Shown in pieces: positions 26,935-34,183 of a DNA stretch of 40,882 nt (within the stretch, counting starts at the first letter, position 1; each line of letters opens with the position of its first letter). The notes below the pieces were generated by a model that made no database searches, had not been told where the DNA came from, and saw nothing but the letters and a program-made list of their open reading frames with translations. Position numbers and translations under genes: made by a program. Origin of the DNA: Bacillota bacterium (lineage in GTDB: Bacteria; Bacillota; Clostridia; DSM-8532); assembly GCA_022702935.2 (NCBI GenBank), contig JAKIML020000102.1, positions 1 to 40,882 on the forward strand, in the 5' to 3' direction.

Positions 26935-26964
26935 ATGGGTGGTCAATACTTTTTACAGGAGTGA
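26935..26964 (+). other. Nine-codon upstream ORF before the MazF-type gene
   Basis: ATG at 26935 with AAAAGGGG a few bases upstream opens a nine-codon frame (MGGQYFLQE) that ends in TGA at 26962-26964, 5 bases before the TTG start of the toxin. The toxin's ribosome site AGGAG lies in its last codons. It could couple translation or be chance. Confidence 0.25.
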
Positions 26965-26969
26965 TTGGT

Positions 26970-27329
26970 TTGCTGGTAAAAAGAGGAGACATCTATTATG
27001 CGGATTTAAGCCCTGTTGTGGGCTCCGAACAGGGGGGCATTCGGCCCGTTCTGGTTATTCAGAATGATATTGGCAACAAATACAGCCCCACCATTATTGT
27101 TTCGGCCATAACATCACAATTGGACAAAGCTCGGCTCCCAACTCATATTGAGATTGCCGGGGAGCGTTACGGCCTGAGCAAGAACTCCATTGTCCTTCTG
27201 GAACAGGTGAGAACCATCGATAAAAGAAGGCTCCGGGAAAAGGCCGGGCACCTGGACGACTATATCATGCGGCGAGTCGATCATGCACTTCGTACAAGCT
27301 TTGGTCTGAGCGTTACATACGTGCAGTAA
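26970..27329 (+). CDS. ndoA: MazF/NdoA-type mRNA interferase without a visible antitoxin gene
   Basis: A 119-residue PemK/MazF-family endoribonuclease. It begins [20 protein letters not shown] and has the conserved [21 protein letters not shown] and [13 protein letters not shown] segments. MazF-type enzymes cleave mRNA at short sequences. The start is taken as TTG 26970, with AGGAG 8 bases upstream; GTG 26961 is possible. In Bacillus the order is alr - antitoxin - ndoA; here only 166 bp separate alr and the toxin, and they hold a promoter but no antitoxin-sized frame. The antitoxin may be encoded elsewhere or absent. Confidence 0.92.
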   Translation: MLVKRGDIYYADLSPVVGSEQGGIRPVLVIQNDIGNKYSPTIIVSAITSQLDKARLPTHIEIAGERYGLSKNSIVLLEQVRTIDKRRLREKAGHLDDYIMRRVDHALRTSFGLSVTYVQ

Positions 27330-27362
27330 GGCTTCTACGAAGAACCCTCAAGGAGGAAGAAG

Positions 27363-27950
27363 ATGAGATTCAAAAGAAAAAGCAGAGCTGCCTTGATTCT
27401 GGTAGCTGTCATAAGTTGTTTGACACTGATAATCTCTTCCGCTGCAGGTGCGGGACAACCGGGAAGCGATACCGATCCGCTGGTGACCAAAAGCTATGTG
27501 GATCAGCAGATTGCCAGTGTATTAAGTAAAATCGCCAGCTCGGGCTCCGGCACGGGTACGGGCAGCACCATTGATGCAGCGGTGATTGCTCAGCTTCAGA
27601 CCGACGTAGGGGATCTTACCAAGTTCATTATTGACGCACTGACCGAGATTGAAACCTTGAAGGCAAAGATCAATAGCCTGGAGACAGGTTTTGTGGTGGT
27701 AGAGCTGAAGGCAGGTCAGAAGCTCTTGCTTTCGGGAGGCAGCGAGGCCATTTTGAGAAACGGCTCGGCTACAGCCCTTAAGGGTGCCAACGGCGATCTT
27801 CTGATTGATGCCAGCGGCGGCAAGGATTTGGCCCAGGGTGCGGCTATTCCGCTGCAGCATATTCTGATTGCCTCCAGAACCGATGGACGTGGCCTCTTGG
27901 CCAAGACCAACTGCTTTGTTCTGGTCCGCGGCGCTTATACCATCCAATAG
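27363..27950 (+). CDS. Exported protein of unknown function
   Basis: A 195-residue protein with a typical signal peptide (basic MRFKRKSRAA, then a hydrophobic core ending near SSAAGA). The mature part starts DPLVTKSYVDQQI, then a Gly/Ser-rich linker and a heptad-like helix (residues about 70-105). The C-terminal beta-rich domain, VVVELKAGQKLLLSGGSEAI to GRGLLAKTNCFVLVRGAYTI, ends at the last residue. I recall similar short exported proteins in clostridia but no known function. AAGGAGG precedes the ATG. A strong hairpin follows the gene. Confidence 0.8.
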   Translation: MRFKRKSRAALILVAVISCLTLIISSAAGAGQPGSDTDPLVTKSYVDQQIASVLSKIASSGSGTGTGSTIDAAVIAQLQTDVGDLTKFIIDALTEIETLKAKINSLETGFVVVELKAGQKLLLSGGSEAILRNGSATALKGANGDLLIDASGGKDLAQGAAIPLQHILIASRTDGRGLLAKTNCFVLVRGAYTIQ

Positions 27951-27974
27951 ACAGTTTTTTGTAACGGCTTCAAC

Positions 27975-28010
27975 AAAGGGTGTATTCAAAAAGTTTTGGA
28001 TACACCCTTT
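27975..28010 (+). terminator. Hairpin terminator after the exported protein gene
   Basis: AAAGGGTGTA (27975-27984) pairs with TACACCCTTT (28001-28010), with further TCAAAA/TTTTGG pairing inside. The T-rich stretch after it (TCAATTTTC) is short, so termination may be partial. Confidence 0.7.
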
Positions 28011-28072
28011 CAATTTTCATGTTTTATTACGATATACATAATATAACAACGAATAAATGAGTGATTGATGCA

Positions 28073-29932
28073 ATGAGTACAATAAAGCGTTTCTTATATG
28101 GATTTATAGCCGGTGCCACTATCTTTTTCACCCTGTGGTTTGGGATAAGGCCCATTTTTACAGGGTTCACCAATAATAAGTATCCAAAGGTCAGCCGGCA
28201 GAATATGAAGTTTGCAGATAATGAGTACGGGACCATTGTCATAGGCTCGGAACCCGAGGGCTTGGCTTCTGCTCTGTCCAGCGCCAGAACGGGGCTTAAA
28301 ACCCTGCTGATTACCAAGGACCCCGATCCCGGCAGCTACATAACCCGTACCATGATCTCGAAAATGGACCCCCAACAGGCCATCATCAACAAGAAAAAGA
28401 TTCTCATTAATGGGGGCGTCTATCAGGAGCTGTTTGGAAAGTTCAATATCGGATTCAGTGCTTCCGATTACGAGGAATCGACGAAGAAACTTTTGAATAA
28501 GGAAAAAAGTCTGGAGGTCCTCTATAATACCTCGGTGACTGAGGTTATAATGGAAGGCCCGGTGCTTAAGAGCATCAAGGTCAAGGGCCCCGACGGGGAG
28601 CGCACGCTTAAGGCTCATCAGTTCATTGATGCCAGTCAGAACGGGGATCTTTTGCTCCTTTGCAATACGCCTTATATTACAGGCTCGGCCGATGTGGGCA
28701 TGCCCAACACCTATGAGGCTCTGGCATTTAATTTCAGAATCTCGGGCGTGGATGTGGAGAGCCTGAAAAAAAGCCAGAAAACCAGTGAAATTTCATGGTT
28801 CCATCAGGCCATTATGGTCTATGGCAAGGAAAATGAAAGAGTAAAGATAGTCTCTCCGTCCTTCATCACCCAGGGCGAGGACGAGCTTGTGGTGACAGGC
28901 TTGAAGGTTGTAGGTGTGAATGTGGAGGATGAAGCGGATGTGAAGGCTGCCTATAAGGAAGCCGAAGAGGAGGCCATTCTTTTGACGGCCTACCTTAAGA
29001 ATGTGCTGACGCCCTTTAAAAACTGTACCTACAAGGAAGGACCCAGGGAGCTTTTTATTCCCGAAAACAGGCATTTTGAGGGAAGGTATACCCTGACCGT
29101 CACCGATATTCTGGAAAACCGCAATTTTGCTGATAAAATCGCCCTGTGCTCCGCTGCTGTCGATGCCGGCAGGTTTGTCAATCAGAATGTGGAATATATT
29201 GTGACCAAGCCCAATGTCTATGCCATTCCCTTGGGCTGCATCGTTCCCACTAATCTGGATAATGTGATGATGACCGGCTCTAAGGCTTCCTTCTCCTCGC
29301 TGGCTTCCACCAGTGCTTCCAGCCTGCCCACCCGCATGACGGTGGGGGAATCGGCAGGTCTCATTGCCGCGTACAGCTTCATCAATCAGACCAATCCCGG
29401 AAAGCTGACCCAGGCCGATCCGAAAGAGATCAAGGCCCTGGTGAGCTTTTTAAAGCGCGGGGGGATTGTTCTCCAGGATTTTGAGGAGAGCCTTTTGATT
29501 CCCAATACCGAGGAAAGGCTCATGGATCACTGGGCCTATCCCTATGTGAGAACCTTGGCCGAGTATGGGATTATAGCAGGCAATACAGAGAATGACTTTA
29601 AACTGGATTTTAGGGCCAGCCAGGAGCTGTTCACGGTTCTTATGCGCAATACCATGCTTAAGCTGGCGCCTGACCAGTTCAGCAAGGAGATAGATGCCCG
29701 CATCAAGGCCTTTGAATCCAAGACCGAGCTGACGGGGGAGAGAGCAGGCGTGATTATCCTGAAAGCCCTGGATCTTCCTTATGAGCAAGGAAAGGCTCTG
29801 GACGCACTCAAGGCCAAAAAGATTCTGCCCGAGGCACTGACCAGCCGGCTGTCAGCCAATGACCCTGTGACCCTGGATGTGGTCTTCGGCCTGGCCGTTG
29901 AAACCGTCGATTACTTAAAGGCACAGAAGTAA
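28073..29932 (+). CDS. Exported FAD-dependent oxidoreductase-like protein with SLH-like motif
   Basis: About 619 residues. An N-terminal membrane anchor (LYGFIAGATIFFTLWFGI) is followed by an FAD_oxidored-type domain: Rossmann start GTIVIGSEPEGLASALSSAR, FIDASQNGDLLLL, and late IPLGCIVPTNLDNVMMTG and MTVGESAGLIAAY. The dinucleotide motif is G-S-E-P-E-G, lacking the middle glycine of GxGxxG. Near the C-terminus DHWAYPYVRTLAEYGIIAGN matches one SLH module, the surface-layer domain that binds pyruvylated wall polymer; only one copy is seen, where three are usual. The gene is convergent with csaB/tagA genes whose products make that polymer. Start uncertain: ATG 28073 or GTG 28061, both with weak ribosome sites. 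Confidence 0.75.
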   Translation: MSTIKRFLYGFIAGATIFFTLWFGIRPIFTGFTNNKYPKVSRQNMKFADNEYGTIVIGSEPEGLASALSSARTGLKTLLITKDPDPGSYITRTMISKMDPQQAIINKKKILINGGVYQELFGKFNIGFSASDYEESTKKLLNKEKSLEVLYNTSVTEVIMEGPVLKSIKVKGPDGERTLKAHQFIDASQNGDLLLLCNTPYITGSADVGMPNTYEALAFNFRISGVDVESLKKSQKTSEISWFHQAIMVYGKENERVKIVSPSFITQGEDELVVTGLKVVGVNVEDEADVKAAYKEAEEEAILLTAYLKNVLTPFKNCTYKEGPRELFIPENRHFEGRYTLTVTDILENRNFADKIALCSAAVDAGRFVNQNVEYIVTKPNVYAIPLGCIVPTNLDNVMMTGSKASFSSLASTSASSLPTRMTVGESAGLIAAYSFINQTNPGKLTQADPKEIKALVSFLKRGGIVLQDFEESLLIPNTEERLMDHWAYPYVRTLAEYGIIAGNTENDFKLDFRASQELFTVLMRNTMLKLAPDQFSKEIDARIKAFESKTELTGERAGVIILKALDLPYEQGKALDALKAKKILPEALTSRLSANDPVTLDVVFGLAVETVDYLKAQK

Positions 29933-30142
29933 AAGGGCTTCTTCGATGACTTTGAGGGTCTGGTATCCCTTATCATCAGTGATAATGGCACCAAACAGAC
30001 TGCCGTCATCCCTGGTGAGAACGAGTGCATTGTTTTGCCAGGAACCATTGAGCTGGAAGACTTCAAGTTGGCTTTTTCGACGGTGTGGCAATGTTTGTCC
30101 GGCAGATGAAAAAAGGCACTCCTCCGGTGCATCCTGCTTCAA
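29915..30142 (-). CDS. Possible small protein gene after tagA, start unclear
   Basis: The minus strand holds a frame whose product looks real (LEVFQLNGSWQNNALVLTRD, then AAIITDDKGYQ-like FGAIITDDKGYQTLKVIEEA) with G/C-rich third codon positions. The only usual start is TTG at 30142, with no well-spaced ribosome site. The protein-like sequence continues upstream (KNSDGRIGTLGGL) to the tagA stop at 30192 in the +1 frame, without ATG or GTG. It may start at a rare codon just after the tagA stop, be a remnant, or reflect a base error. It ends overlapping the convergent oxidoreductase gene by 18 bp. Family not recognised. Confidence 0.4.
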   Translation of the reverse strand: MKQDAPEECLFSSAGQTLPHRRKSQLEVFQLNGSWQNNALVLTRDDGSLFGAIITDDKGYQTLKVIEEALLLLCL

Positions 30143-30191
30143 GCCACCGAGAGTGCCGATTCTCCCATCAGAATTCTTTATTATCAGCCTG

Positions 30192-30935
30192 TCAGGCCTG
30201 TTTTCCTTTCCTGAACCGGGTTTTGAAGGTCAGGTTCATAAAACGCGGCAAGTCCATCATGCGCTTGTAACGATAGGGCTCCTTGATAAGCCTGTAGAGC
30301 CATTCCAGACCCGCCTTGCGCATGAACTCGGGCGCCAGGCTGGCGGTTCCTGCCAGTACGTCGATGGTGCCGCCCACGCCCATGACCACCTTGCATTTGA
30401 GCTCATGGATATGAGCATCTATCCATTTCTCCTGCTTGGGCGCTCCCAGCCCCACCAGGAGGACTTCGGCCTTGGAGGCATTAATCTGCCGAATAATATC
30501 GGGGCATTCCTCCTCAGTAAAATAGCCGTTCTGGAAGCCCACCACATTGGCTCGGGGGAATTCGGACAGAATATTAATCGAAGCCTGTTCGGCTACGCCC
30601 GGCTTTCCGCCGAGAATAAAGAAACTGGTCATGCGCCGATCGGTATTGATTAGCAGCCTTTTAACCAAATCGACGCCCGATACCTTTTCTTTGAGCCTGC
30701 GGCCAAGAATCATTGAAGCCAGAACCACACCGGCGCCGTCAGCCACCAGAAGATCAGCACTGTTCAAGAGCTGCTTAAGCGACTCGTCCCGTTGGGCCTG
30801 CATAATGATCTCGGCATTGGGCGTAAATATCTTGTGGGGTGTGTTCTCGTTAAGCATTTGAAGGACAATATCCAGCGCTTCGTCCATGGTGACATTGTCC
30901 AGCTTAACACCGTGTATGTCAATTTTCTCAGGCAT
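30192..30935 (-). CDS. tagA: WecG/TagA/CpsF-family glycosyltransferase
   Basis: A 247-residue GT26-family enzyme, which adds N-acetylmannosamine-type sugars to a lipid-linked precursor in wall polymer synthesis. Signature parts: HKIFTPNAEIIMQAQRD, DLLVADGAGVVLASMI, VSGVDLV, and the C-terminal GVGGTIDVLAGTASLAPEFM followed by WLYRLIKEPYRYKRM. The ATG at 30935 has GGGAGGG 6 bases upstream; the longer open frame to 31025 is not needed. It follows the GT4-CsaB fusion gene on the same strand and has its own candidate promoter at 31005-31033. Confidence 0.92.
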   Translation of the reverse strand: MPEKIDIHGVKLDNVTMDEALDIVLQMLNENTPHKIFTPNAEIIMQAQRDESLKQLLNSADLLVADGAGVVLASMILGRRLKEKVSGVDLVKRLLINTDRRMTSFFILGGKPGVAEQASINILSEFPRANVVGFQNGYFTEEECPDIIRQINASKAEVLLVGLGAPKQEKWIDAHIHELKCKVVMGVGGTIDVLAGTASLAPEFMRKAGLEWLYRLIKEPYRYKRMMDLPRFMNLTFKTRFRKGKQA

Positions 30936-31004
30936 CCCTAGCCCTCCCATGAAAGCCTTTTTCGATGTTAACCAGCGTTTTGCGCGCTTTGGTGAAACAC
31001 AATG

Positions 31005-31033
31005 ATTATACAAGAACCTTTGCACTTTGAAAA
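31005..31033 (-). promoter_or_regulatory. Candidate promoter of tagA
   Basis: On the minus strand TTTTCA (complement of 31028-31033; 4 of 6), a 17-bp spacer and perfect TATAAT (complement of 31005-31010). It sits in the 138-bp gap between the GT4-CsaB gene and tagA. Confidence 0.5.
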
Positions 31034-31073
31034 GACGGGGTTGAACGGAAGCATCATCGGCATTGAGCGGGTA

Positions 31074-33308
31074 TTATCCGATCTCCTTAAGCAGGTGATA
31101 GGCCGAAAGAACATTGCTGTGGGCCATAATCCGCTGACGCTCAATGGAATTTGTGAGGTCCTGACAGATCTTTTCCCTGTCAGCCCAAATCTGTTCCAAT
31201 TGCCCACAGACCCTGGGGCCGTCCAGACTGTCCAGAGTGCCTGCTGAGGGCTGCCCAATCTCTTTGAGGAAAGATTCTACCTTGGGCTCATAAACCAGGC
31301 CCAGCATGGGTACACATTGGCTTGCCGCATATATCAGGGAGTGAAGCCGCATACCCACCATGAGATGGAGCCGCCCTGTAAAGCCCAGCATGACCTCGGG
31401 ACGGTACATATGCTCAATGACCGAGGCGGGATGCTTCATATAGCCCATGATGGCCTTGGAAATCTCAAAGTCGCCCGGATACTGCATGGGCATGAAAACC
31501 GGATAAGCACCCAGGCACTCCACGCAGTGATCAGCCAGGCTGGCGATCTTTTCCAAATAGCCATTGCTGGACCACTTTCTTATGGAGAAGCCCACCAGGG
31601 GCTTGTCGGTGGGAATGCCTTCTCTTGCAATCAGCGCATCGATTTCCTCTTTTGGTGCCGCTTCCAATAGCACCGCCGGGTCGGAGGTGACATAGATCCT
31701 GGGTTTATGAATACCCAGAACCTTGACCTCGTTATAGGACTCGGAATCCCTGAGACTGATGGCATCGAGCTCATTGAGAATTTTGGCAGCATAGTCCCGG
31801 TTCACAGAGCGCTTGATGGGACCAATCCCGTTGGCAAAGAGCATGGTTTTGGCCCCCGACTTTTTGGCCAGTCTCAGCACCGTCAGATAATAAAGAATGG
31901 AACGGGTACTGGTGTTATCCTGAATCAGGCTGCCGCCGCCGGCCAAAAACAGACGGGTTTTCTTGAGCTTGCGGGATACCTTGAGAAGATTAAAGCGGTA
32001 GATGGAATCCACCCGATAGCTCTGCATGGTCTCTCTGGGGTTTTTGGAAAGCACCAGATAATTCAGGTCCGGGTCCAGCTTTCTGAAAGTTTCAAGGGTT
32101 GAGCTTAAGATGGCCTCGTCCCCGCTGTTCTTATAGCCGTAATAGCCCAGAATGGCGATATCGTAGATCTTGCCATCCTTTTTGACCGTCTTTTCGGTGC
32201 TGAGGATTTTATCGTAGATAGAGAGCTGGGTCTGGCACATATTCCGGATGGAGAACTCACGCTCGGCCTTTTCCTTAAGCTGGTTCCCCATTAGCAGCCG
32301 CTTTTCTTCGTCCAGGGACAGCTCGGTCAAATGGCTGCCCAGGCGCTTCCAGTCCCGGGGTTGTACCAGGTAGCCGTTGAACCCAGATTCAATGAGATCC
32401 CCCAAACCGCCCACATGGGTGCTGACGGTGGCCCGGGCAAAGCGCGCCCCTTCCAGAATAACATAGGGGAAGCTTTCGCTGATGGAGGTCAGCACATTGA
32501 TGTCAATGGTCTGAAAAAAGTCATAGGGCCTGTCCACCATGCCTGTAAAGTAGACATAGGACGAGATGCCCAGCTTTTCAGCAAATTGTTTGAGCTGGGG
32601 CATCATATCATCCCCCGGTCCGCTGATTAAAAAGCGGGCCCTGGGGTTGACCTTGACCACTTCGGCTGCCGCCCTCAGAAAGGTCTCATGATCCTTGACC
32701 GGATGGAGCCTGGCCATAATGCCGATGAGGACACAATCCAGAGGAAAGGGCACCTTAAAACGCTCAAAGAACGCTTCCCGGGTGCAGGGTGGGATCTCAT
32801 TATCGAACGGGATACCGTTATACACCGAATAGATGCGCTGTGGATTAAAGCCCCGGCTGATGAGCATTTCCTTAAAATTGTTGGAGACGCTTACATGGTA
32901 TTCAATGCGCCGAAGGGCAATGGCATTGATGACACCAAAAGAGAACCGCTTTAAAAGACTGTGCATATAGTCAAGGCGGTAGTCGCTGTGTACGGTGGTC
33001 ACAACGGGAATGCCTGTAATGCCCTTGATGATGGCCGCCATCATATTGGCCTTGGCGCCGTGGGAATGAATAATATCATACTTCCCTGATCTAACAAGCT
33101 CCAGGGTTCTTTTAAGATCCAGAATAATATTGCCGGTTCTGATAATGCGGGCATCGATGCCCATGGCCACCGCATCATTGTGGAAGGGGCCTTTTCTATA
33201 ACTGACAAGGGTTACCTCGATGGTTTTTCCCAGTTCCTTGATGAGCTGAAGAACATGGCTCTTGGCTCCGCCCTCATCTCCACCGCCGATTAGGTGTATT
33301 ACTTTCAT
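31074..33308 (-). CDS. csaB: Fusion of GT4 glycosyltransferase and CsaB polysaccharide pyruvyl transferase
   Basis: A 744-residue two-domain protein. Residues 1 to about 372 form a GT-B glycosyltransferase of family 4: N-terminal GGGDEGGAKSHVLQL, HSHGAKANMMAA, GIMARLHPVKDHETFL, and the SESFPYVILEGARFARA donor site (E278 and E286). A short charged linker (about 371-381) leads to a CsaB-type pyruvyl transferase: IAILGYYGYKNSGDEAIL, LFLAGGGSLIQDNTS, and the late GMRLHSLIYAAS. CsaB adds pyruvate ketals to the secondary wall polymer that anchors SLH proteins. The fusion would couple a sugar transfer and pyruvylation. AAAGGAAG precedes the ATG. It sits between the PHP phosphatase gene (21 bp) and tagA. 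Confidence 0.92.
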   Translation of the reverse strand: MKVIHLIGGGDEGGAKSHVLQLIKELGKTIEVTLVSYRKGPFHNDAVAMGIDARIIRTGNIILDLKRTLELVRSGKYDIIHSHGAKANMMAAIIKGITGIPVVTTVHSDYRLDYMHSLLKRFSFGVINAIALRRIEYHVSVSNNFKEMLISRGFNPQRIYSVYNGIPFDNEIPPCTREAFFERFKVPFPLDCVLIGIMARLHPVKDHETFLRAAAEVVKVNPRARFLISGPGDDMMPQLKQFAEKLGISSYVYFTGMVDRPYDFFQTIDINVLTSISESFPYVILEGARFARATVSTHVGGLGDLIESGFNGYLVQPRDWKRLGSHLTELSLDEEKRLLMGNQLKEKAEREFSIRNMCQTQLSIYDKILSTEKTVKKDGKIYDIAILGYYGYKNSGDEAILSSTLETFRKLDPDLNYLVLSKNPRETMQSYRVDSIYRFNLLKVSRKLKKTRLFLAGGGSLIQDNTSTRSILYYLTVLRLAKKSGAKTMLFANGIGPIKRSVNRDYAAKILNELDAISLRDSESYNEVKVLGIHKPRIYVTSDPAVLLEAAPKEEIDALIAREGIPTDKPLVGFSIRKWSSNGYLEKIASLADHCVECLGAYPVFMPMQYPGDFEISKAIMGYMKHPASVIEHMYRPEVMLGFTGRLHLMVGMRLHSLIYAASQCVPMLGLVYEPKVESFLKEIGQPSAGTLDSLDGPRVCGQLEQIWADREKICQDLTNSIERQRIMAHSNVLSAYHLLKEIG

Positions 33309-33329
33309 ACTGGTCTTCCTTTCAAGGGG

Positions 33330-34160
33330 CTAAAGATCAATATCGCGCCATTCATCGCCGAAAAGAACGCGTTGATGGCGAAAGCCAATGCTCTTTAGGA
33401 GCGCGCAGGCCTCTGGGTAATAGAAGTCAATGGTCTCGGGGTGATGGGTATCCGAGTTGATCATGACGGGAATGCCCATATCATGGCATGCCTCGAGAAT
33501 CCAACGGCTGGGATAGGGCTCAGTGACATATCCCCGGGATATACCTCCGGTGTTGACCTCTATAATAACCTGGCTCTGTTTGATGATCTCCAGCGTTTTT
33601 ATGACCTCAGCCCGGTACCAGGCATCATCCTCATGAAAATACTTATTGCCTTTGTTGTTCTTTCGGAAAACATCCATATGGCCCAAAATGGAAGGGGGCA
33701 TGGTGCAAAGCATTTTACGGAGTTCACCGTAGTAGGCTCTGCCAAAGGCCTGGATATCTCCGTTAAAGCCCTTGTGAAGGGAATACTCAAAATCCTCCGG
33801 GCTTCCGTCCACCGACAGAAACTCTCCGCTTTCCTCATGCTTAAGAAAATGCACCGAGCCAATGGTGTAGTCAATGCCCGGAACAGCCCTGAAATCAATA
33901 CATTGTGGGTAAAAGTCGGTCTCCAGGCCTGTGTATATTTCAATAACGTCCTTGTATTTCTCCTTCAAGGCCTTGGTGGTCGCCATGTATTCATCGAAAC
34001 TCTCCTGGCGCATGTTCCATATGCTGTCAAAGAGAACGGGGGCATGGGCTGAAAAACCGAAAACCTGAAAGCCCCTATTAATGGCTTCCTTAATATAGTC
34101 CTCAAGTTCCTCCCGGCCGTCGTCAAAACGGCTATGGGAATGGAAGGTGCTCTTAAACAT
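33330..34160 (-). CDS. PHP-domain phosphatase, histidinol-phosphatase-like (HisK type)
   Basis: A 276-residue PHP-domain metal-dependent phosphoesterase. Metal ligands are visible in order: FHSHSRFDDG, FGFSAHAPV, TGLETDFY, TIGSVHFL, LGHMDVFRK and MINSDTHHPE. The layout matches HisJ/HisK histidinol-phosphate phosphatase of histidine synthesis. No other his genes are nearby. It lies between an acyl-CoA synthetase gene and the GT4-CsaB gene, so the substrate may be another phosphoester, for instance one related to wall polymer synthesis. The histidinol-phosphatase label is by family resemblance only. Confidence 0.85.
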   Translation of the reverse strand: MFKSTFHSHSRFDDGREELEDYIKEAINRGFQVFGFSAHAPVLFDSIWNMRQESFDEYMATTKALKEKYKDVIEIYTGLETDFYPQCIDFRAVPGIDYTIGSVHFLKHEESGEFLSVDGSPEDFEYSLHKGFNGDIQAFGRAYYGELRKMLCTMPPSILGHMDVFRKNNKGNKYFHEDDAWYRAEVIKTLEIIKQSQVIIEVNTGGISRGYVTEPYPSRWILEACHDMGIPVMINSDTHHPETIDFYYPEACALLKSIGFRHQRVLFGDEWRDIDL

Positions 34161-34183
34161 GAATTTCTCCTTTGCTCTGGAGG

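Noticed and set aside
29946-30653. 235-codon plus-strand frame over the tagA end
   Set aside because: It is antisense to tagA and to the small minus-strand frame; the minus-strand translations are the protein-like ones.
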